From Cronobacter dublinensis subsp. dublinensis LMG 23823 (GTDB taxonomy: Bacteria; Pseudomonadota; Gammaproteobacteria; Enterobacterales; Enterobacteriaceae), in assembly GCF_001277235.1 (NCBI RefSeq), contig NZ_CP012266.1:62001-126000 (forward strand): a stretch of DNA of 64,000 nt, written 5' to 3'. Both the position numbers and the translations under genes were made by a program. The notes below the pieces were generated by a model. It was not told the DNA's origin. It searched no databases and saw only the letters and a list, made by a program, of their open reading frames with translations. Positions 34,256 to 42,992 of the stretch are shown here, piece by piece (position 1 is the stretch's first letter; each line of letters begins with the position of its first letter).

Positions 34256-35095
34256 ATGAATACGCTGTATCAACAACTGGCCGGCGCGAGCGTCAGCGAC
34301 GCGCTGACCCGTCTTGAGGGCGATATCAAAGCCCAGCCGGGCAACGCCGATCGCCGCGCCGCGTTTGTGCAGTTTCTCTGCCTCAACGCCAACTGGACCC
34401 GCGCGCTGACGCAACTGAAAAGCTGGGCCGCGCTGGCCCCGCAGGCGCAGCCTACCGTGACGCTGCTGCAACAGGCTATCGAAGGCGAGCAGCAGCGCGC
34501 CGAGGTGATGGCGGGCCGCGCGCGTCCGCGTATGCCGGGCGAACAGTGGCCGTGGCTGGATCTGCTGCTGCAGGCGCTGGCCGAAACCGACCCGGCGCGC
34601 GCCAGCGAATTGCGCAGCGAGGCGCTGGAACAGGCCGAGGCCAATCCGGGCGAGCTGACGCTTGCGACGGGTGATGAAAGCGAGCCGGGCGAACCGGTGC
34701 GCTTCGACTGGCTGATGGACGGCGACGCCCGTCTGGGGCCGGTGTGCGAGCTTATCGTCAACGGCAACTACTTCTGGGTGCCGTTCAGCGCTATCGCCTC
34801 CATTCGCTTCCAGGCTCCGGCGAGCGTCACCGATCTGGTATGGCGTCACGCGATGGTTCAGCTGGTGGACGGCACCGAACAGGTCTGCCAGATCCCGGCG
34901 CGTTACCCGCTGGAAACCGGCGCGGAAGATCGCTTCCTGCTGGCACGCACCACCGAGTGGCAGCCGCTGGACGCCGAAGGCATTCACTATCTCGGCGCGG
35001 GTCAGAAAGTCTGGCTGAGCGGCGAACAGGAGTTCGCGCTGCTGACGCTGGATATGCTCGCATTCGGGCTGCCGGACGACGCCGCGCATGAATAA
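34256..35095 (+). CDS. tagJ: T6SS accessory protein TagJ (ImpE)
   Basis: A 279-residue cytoplasmic protein of the ImpE/SciE family. It starts with a helical, TPR-like part (DALTRLEGDIKAQPGNADRR) and ends in the ImpE domain with RFDWLMDGDARLGPVCELIV and YFWVPFSAIASIRFQAP. In Pseudomonas TagJ binds the sheath subunit TssB and ClpV and may assist sheath recycling. Overlaps tssE by 8 bp. Confidence 0.9.
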   Translation: MNTLYQQLAGASVSDALTRLEGDIKAQPGNADRRAAFVQFLCLNANWTRALTQLKSWAALAPQAQPTVTLLQQAIEGEQQRAEVMAGRARPRMPGEQWPWLDLLLQALAETDPARASELRSEALEQAEANPGELTLATGDESEPGEPVRFDWLMDGDARLGPVCELIVNGNYFWVPFSAIASIRFQAPASVTDLVWRHAMVQLVDGTEQVCQIPARYPLETGAEDRFLLARTTEWQPLDAEGIHYLGAGQKVWLSGEQEFALLTLDMLAFGLPDDAAHE

Positions 35096-35657
35096 ACCGT
35101 ATCAGGACGACAGCGGCGATATACTGCGCCACGGCTACCGTTCGCGCCGCAACGCCGCAACCATCAGCGCGCGCGACAAAATGCAGCCGTCGCTGCTCGA
35201 CCGCCTGACCGACGACGCGCCGGACAAGCGCCAGGAGCCGGCGAACAGCAATCTCGTCTCCCACAGCGCGCTGCGCCGCCATGTTCTGCGCGATTTGCAG
35301 TGGCTGTTTAACACTATCAACAACGAAGCGCAGCAGGATCTCAGCCGGGTGGACCACGTGCGCCGCTCGGTCTGGAACTTCGGCGTGTCGCCGCTCGCGG
35401 GCCAGCGGATGTCGGAAATCGAATGGACCGACATTCAGCAGCGGCTCACCGAGGCGATTCTGAACTTCGAGCCGCGCATCATGCCGCAGGGCTTACAGGT
35501 GCGCTGCGTCTGCGATACCAAATCGCTCGACCTGCACAACGTATTATCGATTGAGATCAAAGGCCGCCTGTGGTGCGTGCCCTGGCCGCTGGAATTTCTG
35601 TTCCGCACCAATGTGGATCTGGAAAACGGCCATTTTGAGCTGAAAGACGCGGGGTAA
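35088..35657 (+). CDS. tssE: T6SS baseplate wedge protein TssE
   Basis: A 189-residue gp25/lysozyme-like protein of the baseplate (lysozyme-like by fold only; it is not an enzyme). The conserved core is seen in SVWNFGVSPLAGQRMSEIEW and LTEAILNFEPRIMPQGLQVR. The preceding ~50 residues are polar. It interacts with TssF-TssG to form the wedge. Its start lies within tagJ and tssF begins 2 bp after its stop. Confidence 0.94.
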   Translation: MNKPYQDDSGDILRHGYRSRRNAATISARDKMQPSLLDRLTDDAPDKRQEPANSNLVSHSALRRHVLRDLQWLFNTINNEAQQDLSRVDHVRRSVWNFGVSPLAGQRMSEIEWTDIQQRLTEAILNFEPRIMPQGLQVRCVCDTKSLDLHNVLSIEIKGRLWCVPWPLEFLFRTNVDLENGHFELKDAG

Positions 35658-35659
35658 AC

Positions 35660-37531
35660 ATGGACAGTAAACTGCTCGAATACTACAACCGAGAGCTGGC
35701 GTATCTGCGCGAAATGGGCGCGGAGTTCGCCGAACGCTACCCGAAAGTGGCGGGCAGGCTCGGTATGCGCGGGATAGAAGTCGCGGACCCGTACGTCGAG
35801 CGCCTGATGGAAGGCTTCGCCTTTCTCACCTCCCGCGTACAACTCAAAATGGACGCCGAGTTTCCGCGTTTCTCCCAGCGTCTGCTGGAGATGCTCGCGC
35901 CTAACTACCTGGCGCCGACGCCCTCGATGGCCATCGCCGAGCTGCACCCGGACAGCGCCAAAGGGGATCTGAGCAACGGGTTCGTGGTGCCGCGCGGCAC
36001 CATGATGGACAGCCAGCTTCTGAAAAAGAACGGCGTCACCTGTAGCTACGCCACGGCGCACGACGTTCGGCTGCTGCCGCTGCACATCAGTCTGGTGGAG
36101 CTTGGCGGCGTACCGGCGGATGCGCCGTTAAGCCAGCTTGGGTTAAGCCAGCGCGGCGCGGTCAGCGCCCTGCGCGTGCGTATCGCCTGCGACGGCCCGG
36201 TATTGCTTAACCATCTCGATTTTGACCGCCTCGATTTCTTCCTGAGCGGTCCGGATATTCAGGCGCTGCAATTGCTGGAGCTCCTGATGGAGCACCGCGT
36301 CGGCATCTTCTGCCAGACCGTCGGCCCGAAACCGGCGCGCGTGGTGCTTGGCGACGACGCGCTGCGTCAGGAGGGCTTTGAGGCCGACCAGGCGCTGTTG
36401 CCAGACGATCTGCGCAACTTCGACGGCTACCGCCTGTTGCAGGAATATTTCGCCTTCCCGGCGCGCTTCCAGTTCTTGAGCCTGAGCGGCATCAAGAAAC
36501 TGCTGGCCCAGAGCGGCCAGGCGAACGCGTTCGATATCATCATTCTGCTGGATAAAACCGACACGCCGCTGGAGCGCGTGGTGGATAAAAGCCACCTTGC
36601 GATGCACTGCACGCCGGTTATCAACCTGTTCCCAAAAATCGCCGAGCGTCAGAAACTTACTGAAGGCTTAAGCGAATATCACCTGGTGGTGGATAACATC
36701 CGCCCGCTCGATTACGAGATTTTCTCGGTCAGTAAAATTTACGCCAGCGAAGACGGCCAGCGCGACGATCAGGTGTTTCGCCCGTTCTGGAGCACCTGGA
36801 GCCGCGACGGCGGCAACTACGGCGCGTATTTCTCGCTGCGCCGCGAACAGCGCGCGCTGTCGGAACACGCGCTGCGCTACGGCACGCGTACCGGCTATGT
36901 CGGCTCGGAGGCGTTTGTCTCGCTGGTGGATGCAAGCCACGCGCCGTGGCGCGACGAGCTGCGCTATATCACCGCGGAAGTGATGTGCACCAGCCGTGAC
37001 CTGCCGCTGATGCTGGCGCAGGATATGGGCCAGTTCGTCCTGCCGGATTCCATGCCGGTGCGTGCGCTTACCATGCGCAAAGGGCCGACGCCGCCGCGCC
37101 CGGCGCTGGCGGAAGGCTTCAGCACCTGGCGGCTTATCAGCCAGCTGCAAATGAACTATTTAAGCCTGATGGACGCCGAAGACGGCGAGGGCGCCGCGGC
37201 GCTGCGTCAGCTGCTCGGGCTGTACGCGCGTCTTGCGGAGGCGCCCGTGGCGCGCCAGATCGACGGCATTCGCCACTGCGTGCTGGAGCCGGTACACCGG
37301 CGCGTACCGGAGCCGGGGCCGATTGTCTTCGCGCGCGGGGTCGGGATTTCGATGACCGTCGACGAACAGGCGTTTTCCGGCTCCAGCCCGTGGCTGCTTG
37401 GCAGCGTGCTGGAGCGCGTCTTCGCGCGGCTGGTCTCCATGAACAGCTTTACCGAATTCACCCTCAAGAGCCAGCAGCGCGGCGACGTCGGCTACTGGGG
37501 GCCGCGGATGGGTAAAAGGGCGTTGTTATGA
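35660..37531 (+). CDS. tssF: T6SS baseplate protein TssF
   Basis: A 623-residue baseplate wedge component (two copies per TssG in the wedge). The conserved family start YYNRELAYLREMGAEFAERY is near residue 8 and the motif RLMEGFAFLTSRVQLKMDAE follows; the C-terminal end contains SWLLGSVLERVFARLVS-like sequence. Length is as expected. Overlaps tssG by 4 bp, in keeping with coupled expression. Confidence 0.95.
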   Translation: MDSKLLEYYNRELAYLREMGAEFAERYPKVAGRLGMRGIEVADPYVERLMEGFAFLTSRVQLKMDAEFPRFSQRLLEMLAPNYLAPTPSMAIAELHPDSAKGDLSNGFVVPRGTMMDSQLLKKNGVTCSYATAHDVRLLPLHISLVELGGVPADAPLSQLGLSQRGAVSALRVRIACDGPVLLNHLDFDRLDFFLSGPDIQALQLLELLMEHRVGIFCQTVGPKPARVVLGDDALRQEGFEADQALLPDDLRNFDGYRLLQEYFAFPARFQFLSLSGIKKLLAQSGQANAFDIIILLDKTDTPLERVVDKSHLAMHCTPVINLFPKIAERQKLTEGLSEYHLVVDNIRPLDYEIFSVSKIYASEDGQRDDQVFRPFWSTWSRDGGNYGAYFSLRREQRALSEHALRYGTRTGYVGSEAFVSLVDASHAPWRDELRYITAEVMCTSRDLPLMLAQDMGQFVLPDSMPVRALTMRKGPTPPRPALAEGFSTWRLISQLQMNYLSLMDAEDGEGAAALRQLLGLYARLAEAPVARQIDGIRHCVLEPVHRRVPEPGPIVFARGVGISMTVDEQAFSGSSPWLLGSVLERVFARLVSMNSFTEFTLKSQQRGDVGYWGPRMGKRALL

Positions 37532-38571
37532 GTGAGACGCTGCCACAGAACGCGCCGGTAAAACGCGCGTCCCGGCTGCCGGAGGGCTACTGGCAACAGA
37601 TGATGGCGGCGCCCTGGCGCTACGACCTGTTCCATATGCTGCGCCGTCTCGACGCGCAGGGCGGCGAGCGTTACCGTTTAGGCCGCGCGCCGCTGCCGCG
37701 TTTTGAGCCGCTGCGTATCGGTCAGCAACCGTCGATGGCGTTCGCGCCGTCCACGCTTGCGACCGTAAAGCCGCGCGAGAATACGCCGCTATACGATGTG
37801 TCGATTTTAAGTTTCGGTCTGTTTGGCCCGAACGGCCCGCTGCCGGTACACCTTACCGAATATGCGCGCGAGCGGCTGTATCATCATCAGGATGACAGCA
37901 TGAGCGCCTTCGCGGACCTGTTCCACCACCGCCTGACGCTGCTGTTTTACCGCGCCTGGGCCGACGCCCAGCCGACCGCGTCGCTCGACCGCCCCGACGG
38001 GCCGCGCATCGAAAAATATCTCGCCTCGCTTATCGGCATGGGCCAGCCGGGGCAGATGGAAAAGGGCAGTCTGAGCCATCACGCCCGCTATTCGCTGCTC
38101 GGCCACCTGACGCGCAACGGGCGCGACGCCGAGGGGCTTGAGAAGATCCTGCGCCACTACTTCCGCGTGCCGGTGAACATTGTGCAGAACATCCCGCAGT
38201 GGATGCCGCTGACCGAGCGAGAAAAAGCGCGGCTCGGCGCGGGCCGCCGGTTGCCGCGTCTGGGTGAAGCGGCGTTTCTGGGCGTGGCGGTGCGCGACGT
38301 ACAGCATAAATTCCGCATTGAAATCGGCCCGCTGGATGAAGAGACGTACCAGCGTTTTCTGCCCGGCGAGCCGTGGGTCGCGGAGCTGCGCGACTGGGTG
38401 CGCCAGTATATGGGCATTGAGTACGAGTGGGAGGTGCGCGTCATCCTGCGCGCCGACGCGGTAAAAGGCGTCACGCCGGGCGGCACTGGCCGCCTGGGCT
38501 ACAGCGCCTGGCTTGGCAAACAGCCCACGCCGCAACCCCGCGGCGATCTGGTTTTTCGCCCGGAAAGATAA
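37528..38571 (+). CDS. tssG: T6SS baseplate protein TssG
   Basis: A 347-residue baseplate subunit joining TssF and TssE and contacting TssK. The family block PWRYDLFHMLRRLDAQ is at the N-terminus, then SILSFGLFGPNGPLPVHLTE and FHHRLTLLFYRAWADAQP, all hallmarks of TssG/ImpH/VasB. It ends in a 218-bp spacer before clpV. Confidence 0.95.
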   Translation: MSETLPQNAPVKRASRLPEGYWQQMMAAPWRYDLFHMLRRLDAQGGERYRLGRAPLPRFEPLRIGQQPSMAFAPSTLATVKPRENTPLYDVSILSFGLFGPNGPLPVHLTEYARERLYHHQDDSMSAFADLFHHRLTLLFYRAWADAQPTASLDRPDGPRIEKYLASLIGMGQPGQMEKGSLSHHARYSLLGHLTRNGRDAEGLEKILRHYFRVPVNIVQNIPQWMPLTEREKARLGAGRRLPRLGEAAFLGVAVRDVQHKFRIEIGPLDEETYQRFLPGEPWVAELRDWVRQYMGIEYEWEVRVILRADAVKGVTPGGTGRLGYSAWLGKQPTPQPRGDLVFRPER

Positions 38572-38789
38572 TCACCCCTTGCCCCGTTTTTTCTCTGAAA
38601 TCTTCGGGGTGAGGCGGAATAAAATTTAACGCATGTTCGCCTGCGTTTTTCTGAAAAAAACCGGGCGTAAAGTAAGCCAGACACCAGAATTCATGCCTGT
38701 CCTGTCATCCGCCTTTTCCTGAACGGAAACTGGCCGGGGAGGGCATTGTTATCTGACACACACTTCATCATCTTCAAACGGAACCGATC

Positions 38790-41405
38790 ATGTCAGAAAT
38801 CAGCCGTGCCGTACTGTTCGGCAAACTGGATACGCTGTTGTTTACCTCGCTGGAAAGCGCCACCTCCTTCTGCAAGCTGCGCGGCAACCCGTATGTGGAG
38901 CTGGCGCACTGGCTGCATCAGCTGATGCAGCAGCAGGACGGCGACTTACAACATCTGATCCGCCATTTTTCACTGGATGAAGAGGCGCTGAGCCGGGATA
39001 TCGTGGCGGCGCTGGATCGCCTGCCGCGCGGCGCGAGTTCCGTTTCCGATCTCTCGGAGCATATCGACAGCGCGGTTGAGCGCGCGTGGGTGTATGGCTC
39101 GCTGAAATTCGGCGTGACGCGCATTCGCGGCGGGCATCTGCTGATCGGCATTCTGAAAACCTTTAACCTCGCGAATGTGCTGAAAGGCATCTCCAGCCAG
39201 TTCAACCGCATCAGCGCCGATCTGCTGGTGGAGCAGTTCGACGCCATTTTCTCGGGCAGCAAAGAGGCCCAGCAGGCGGTCGCGGCCGCCCCTGACGCCG
39301 CCGGCAGCGCGCCGGTGCAGCAGGGGACGCTGGCGCAGTACGGCCAGGATCTCACCGCGCGTGCGCGCGAAGGCAAAATCGACCCGGTTGTCGGGCGTGA
39401 TGAAGAGATCCGCCAGATGGTGGATATCCTGATGCGTCGTCGTCAGAACAACCCGCTGCTGACCGGCGAGGCGGGCGTGGGTAAAACCGCGGTCGTCGAA
39501 GGGCTCGCGCTGCGTATCGCCGCAGGCGACGTACCGGAGCCGCTGCAAAACGTTCAGCTGTGGCTTCTGGATATCGGGATGTTGCAGGCGGGCGCAGGCA
39601 TGAAGGGCGAGTTCGAAGCGCGCCTGCAGGGGCTGATTAACGAAGTGCAGTCCAGCGCCACGCCGATTGTGCTGTTTATCGATGAAATCCACACGCTTAT
39701 CGGCGCAGGCGGCCAGCAGGGTACCGGCGACGCCGCCAACCTGCTGAAACCGGCGCTGGCACGCGGCCAGCTGCGTACCATCGGCGCGACCACCTGGGCG
39801 GAATATAAAAAATACATTGAGAAAGACCCGGCGCTGACCCGCCGCTTCCAGACCGTGCAGGTGCACGAGCCGGACGAAGAAAAAGCCGTGCTGATGCTGC
39901 GCAGCACCGTATCACCGCTCGAAAAACATCACCGCGTGCTGCTGCTCGATGAAGCGGTCAGCGCGGCGGTGAAACTGTCTCACCGTTACATCCCCGCGCG
40001 TCAGCTGCCGGATAAAGCCGTCGCGCTGCTGGATACCGCCTGCGCCCGCGTTGCCGTCAGCCAGAGCGCGCCGCCGCCGCAGTTAGAAGATTGCCTGCAC
40101 CGTATCGCGGCGCTGGATGTCGAAGCGGAAATCGCCGAGCGCGAAGCCCGTGTCGCCGTGGGCGACAGCGATCGCGTGGCGCGTCTGAAAGCCGAGCGTG
40201 ACGCGCTGGAAGCCGAACGCGACGCGCTCACCGCCCGCTGGGAAGAAGAGCGTGCGCTGGTGGATGCCATCATCGCCCTGCGCGCCGAGCTGCATATGGC
40301 TGATGAAGAAGCCCAGCCTGCGCTGCGTGAGACGCTGGCGGAGCGCCAGAACGCGCTCGCAGCCGTTCAGGGCGACGCGCCGCTGCTGTTCGCCGCGGTG
40401 GACGCCAACGTGGTGGCGGCCGTGGTTTCCGACTGGACCGGCATCCCGCTGGGCCGCATGGTGAAAAACGAAATCGACGCGGTGCTGAACCTCGCCGACA
40501 CGCTGAACCAGCGCGTCATCGGCCAGCGTCATGGGCTTGAGCTTATCGCTAAACGCGTGCGCACCTCCCGCGCGCGTCTCGATGACCCGAACAAACCGGT
40601 CGGCGTGTTTATGCTCTGCGGGCCTTCCGGCGTCGGTAAAACCGAAACCGCGCTGGCGCTGGCCGAGTCGCTGTACGGCGGTGAGCAGAACGTCATTACC
40701 ATCAACATGAGCGAGTTCCAGGAAGCGCACACCGTCTCGACGCTCAAAGGCGCGCCTCCGGGCTACGTGGGTTACGGCGAAGGCGGTGTACTGACCGAAG
40801 CAGTTCGTCGTCGTCCTTACAGCGTAGTACTGCTCGATGAAATCGAAAAAGCGCACCCGGATGTGCATGAGATTTTCTTCCAGGTGTTCGATAAAGGCTG
40901 GATGGAAGATGGCGAAGGCCGCCATATCGACTTCCGTAATACGATTATCATTCTGACCTCGAACGTCGGGACCGATCTTATCAGCGCCATGTGCGCCGAC
41001 CCGGAGCTGATGCCGGAGCCGGATGCGCTGAGCGGCGCGCTGCGTCAGCCGCTTTTGCAGGTTTTTCCGCCTGCACTGCTGGGCCGATTGCTGGTTGTGC
41101 CGTATTATCCGTTAAGCGACGCGATGCTGGCCGAGATTGTGAAATTGCAGCTTAAGCGGATCCAGCGTCGTCTTTCGGAAAATCACGGTATTATTTCCGA
41201 ATTCGACGACAGCGTGATTACCCAGATTGTGGCGCGTTGCACCGAGGTGGAGTCCGGCGGCCGTATGGTCGATGCGATTCTTACCAACACCCTGCTGCCG
41301 CAGATGAGCCAGATATTGCTCACCGCCAGCGCGCAAGACGAGAAATATCGCCGTCTGCGCGTCACCTTTGAGCAGGGTGAGTTTCAGTGTCAGTTTGCGG
41401 CGTAA
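38790..41405 (+). CDS. clpV: T6SS sheath-recycling AAA+ ATPase ClpV (TssH)
   Basis: An 871-residue ClpB-like ATPase that depolymerises contracted TssBC sheath. An N-terminal domain (about 1-160) replaces that of ClpB; the two AAA modules have Walker A motifs GEAGVGKT (226-233) and GPSGVGKT (611-618), Walker B VLFIDEIHTL and VVLLDEIEKAH, and a middle coiled-coil region about 430-520. The 218-bp spacer upstream (38572-38789) has a loose hairpin, CACCCC at 38573-38578 with GGGGTG about 30 bases later, and room for a separate promoter. Confidence 0.96.
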   Translation: MSEISRAVLFGKLDTLLFTSLESATSFCKLRGNPYVELAHWLHQLMQQQDGDLQHLIRHFSLDEEALSRDIVAALDRLPRGASSVSDLSEHIDSAVERAWVYGSLKFGVTRIRGGHLLIGILKTFNLANVLKGISSQFNRISADLLVEQFDAIFSGSKEAQQAVAAAPDAAGSAPVQQGTLAQYGQDLTARAREGKIDPVVGRDEEIRQMVDILMRRRQNNPLLTGEAGVGKTAVVEGLALRIAAGDVPEPLQNVQLWLLDIGMLQAGAGMKGEFEARLQGLINEVQSSATPIVLFIDEIHTLIGAGGQQGTGDAANLLKPALARGQLRTIGATTWAEYKKYIEKDPALTRRFQTVQVHEPDEEKAVLMLRSTVSPLEKHHRVLLLDEAVSAAVKLSHRYIPARQLPDKAVALLDTACARVAVSQSAPPPQLEDCLHRIAALDVEAEIAEREARVAVGDSDRVARLKAERDALEAERDALTARWEEERALVDAIIALRAELHMADEEAQPALRETLAERQNALAAVQGDAPLLFAAVDANVVAAVVSDWTGIPLGRMVKNEIDAVLNLADTLNQRVIGQRHGLELIAKRVRTSRARLDDPNKPVGVFMLCGPSGVGKTETALALAESLYGGEQNVITINMSEFQEAHTVSTLKGAPPGYVGYGEGGVLTEAVRRRPYSVVLLDEIEKAHPDVHEIFFQVFDKGWMEDGEGRHIDFRNTIIILTSNVGTDLISAMCADPELMPEPDALSGALRQPLLQVFPPALLGRLLVVPYYPLSDAMLAEIVKLQLKRIQRRLSENHGIISEFDDSVITQIVARCTEVESGGRMVDAILTNTLLPQMSQILLTASAQDEKYRRLRVTFEQGEFQCQFAA

Positions 41406-41435
41406 CGCCATCATCAAGCAGAGAGTTTTCCAAAC

Positions 41436-42869
41436 ATGACGGATTACGAAAACAACCGGACTGTACCCAACGCCCTGCCGATTGGTTACCGTTTCAATGA
41501 GTTTGAAATTAAGGAAGTGATTGGTGGTGGCGGTTTCGGCATTGTCTATCGCGCCTGGGACCATCAGCTTGAGCGTACCATTGCGATTAAAGAGTTTATG
41601 CCGTCGTCGCTGGCGGTGCGTAATGACGACATGCGTCTGGTGTTGCGCAGCGACCGCTTCAGCAAGGCGTTTACCGCGGGCCTGAACAGCTTTATCCAGG
41701 AGGCGCGCCTGCTGGCGCGCTTCAACCACCCGAACCTGCTGCACGTGCTGCGCTTCTGGGTGCAAAACGACACCGCCTACATGGGCACCGTGTTCTACAG
41801 CGGCACGACGCTCTCGCGCCTGAGCAAGCAGCATCCGGAGATGATCAACGAGGCGTGGATCCGCCGCATGCTGCCGATGCTGTTCGGGGCTATCAAAACG
41901 ATTCATGACGAAGGCTACCTGCACCGCGATATTTCCCTGGATAACATCCAGATCCAGGACAACGGCCTGCCGGTGCTGCTCGATTTCGGCTCCGCGCGCC
42001 GCAGTATCGGTAATATCTCCGACGAGACCGAGACCATGCTGCGTCCGGGCTTCGCGCCGATTGAGCAGTACACCGACGACAACGAAAGCGAGCAGGGCCC
42101 GTGGACGGATATCTACGCGCTCGGCGCGGTGCTGCATACGCTGATCATGGGCTCGCCGCCGCCGGTGAGCGTGGTGCGCAGCATCGCCGACAGCTATCGT
42201 CCGCTCGCCGAACTGCGCCCGGAAGGCTATTCGCAGCCGCTGTTGCAGGCTATTGACCGCGCGCTGTCGCTGAAAATGGAAGACCGCCCGCAGTCGATTG
42301 ACGAGTTCGCCGTGCTGATTGAAATGTCGGTCGCGGGGCTCGACGACGTGATGAGCGTGAAAAAGCCGGGCACGATGCTGGTGCCGGTGGAAGAAGACAC
42401 CGCGGAGCCTGCGGCTGAAACCGGCTGGCGCCGCTATAAAGTGCCGGGGCTGATTGCCGCGGGCGTGCTGGTGGGCCTGATTGCGGGTGGACTGCTGTTC
42501 AGCGGCGGCGCGGATAACCCGGCCCCGGAAACGGCCAGCAACGACAGCGCTCCGCGCGAGCAGGAGCCGGTTTCGCCGCCGGCGCAGAACACCACGACTG
42601 CGCCTGCGACCACGACCACACAGGAAGCCGCGCCCGCGCAGAACGCGCCGGTGCAGGGCGCGCTGGTGGCGCAGATCTACGTGCGCATGAACGACGGCGA
42701 ACAGCTGTCGCTTAACGGCAAAACGCAGACCGTGACGCCTGCCGAGAACGGCTTCGCCTCGCTGCAACTGCCGACCGGCGAATTCCAGCTGGTCATTAAA
42801 GGGCGCGGGCAGTCGCGCAGCCAGACGATTAATGTTTCCCGTCCAGGCACCTGGCTTGTGAACCCATAA
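41436..42869 (+). CDS. ppkA: T6SS Ser/Thr kinase PpkA
   Basis: Transmembrane kinase that phosphorylates Fha to trigger T6SS assembly. The kinase domain occupies about residues 25-290: glycine loop GGGGFG, catalytic Lys52 (AIKEF), Asp165 in HRDISLDN and Asp183 in DFGSAR, all intact. A single transmembrane helix at about 336-358 leads to a periplasmic part with a Thr/Ala/Pro linker and a short beta-rich end (YVRMNDGEQLSLNGKTQTV, resembling a PEGA-type domain). No von Willebrand domain, so shorter than Pseudomonas PpkA. It is the last gene of the core operon. Confidence 0.93.
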   Translation: MTDYENNRTVPNALPIGYRFNEFEIKEVIGGGGFGIVYRAWDHQLERTIAIKEFMPSSLAVRNDDMRLVLRSDRFSKAFTAGLNSFIQEARLLARFNHPNLLHVLRFWVQNDTAYMGTVFYSGTTLSRLSKQHPEMINEAWIRRMLPMLFGAIKTIHDEGYLHRDISLDNIQIQDNGLPVLLDFGSARRSIGNISDETETMLRPGFAPIEQYTDDNESEQGPWTDIYALGAVLHTLIMGSPPPVSVVRSIADSYRPLAELRPEGYSQPLLQAIDRALSLKMEDRPQSIDEFAVLIEMSVAGLDDVMSVKKPGTMLVPVEEDTAEPAAETGWRRYKVPGLIAAGVLVGLIAGGLLFSGGADNPAPETASNDSAPREQEPVSPPAQNTTTAPATTTTQEAAPAQNAPVQGALVAQIYVRMNDGEQLSLNGKTQTVTPAENGFASLQLPTGEFQLVIKGRGQSRSQTINVSRPGTWLVNP

Positions 42870-42876
42870 GGATGCC

Positions 42877-42925
42877 GGGAGGCGTTCAGGGCTGCGCTTA
42901 CGCAGCCCTCCCCGCAACGCCTCCC
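42877..42925 (+). terminator. Nested hairpin after ppkA
   Basis: GGGAGGCGTT (42877-42886) pairs with AACGCCTCCC (42916-42925), enclosing a second perfect hairpin AGGGCTGCG / CGCAGCCCT with loop CTTA. There is no long T-run, but the nested stem is strong and marks the end of the core T6SS operon. Confidence 0.75.
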
Positions 42926-42992
42926 GTCCTGACTCCGGCTTGCTCTCTCCTCTTAATGCCGGCAGGCGAATACCCGCTACAGGACAAAGCGT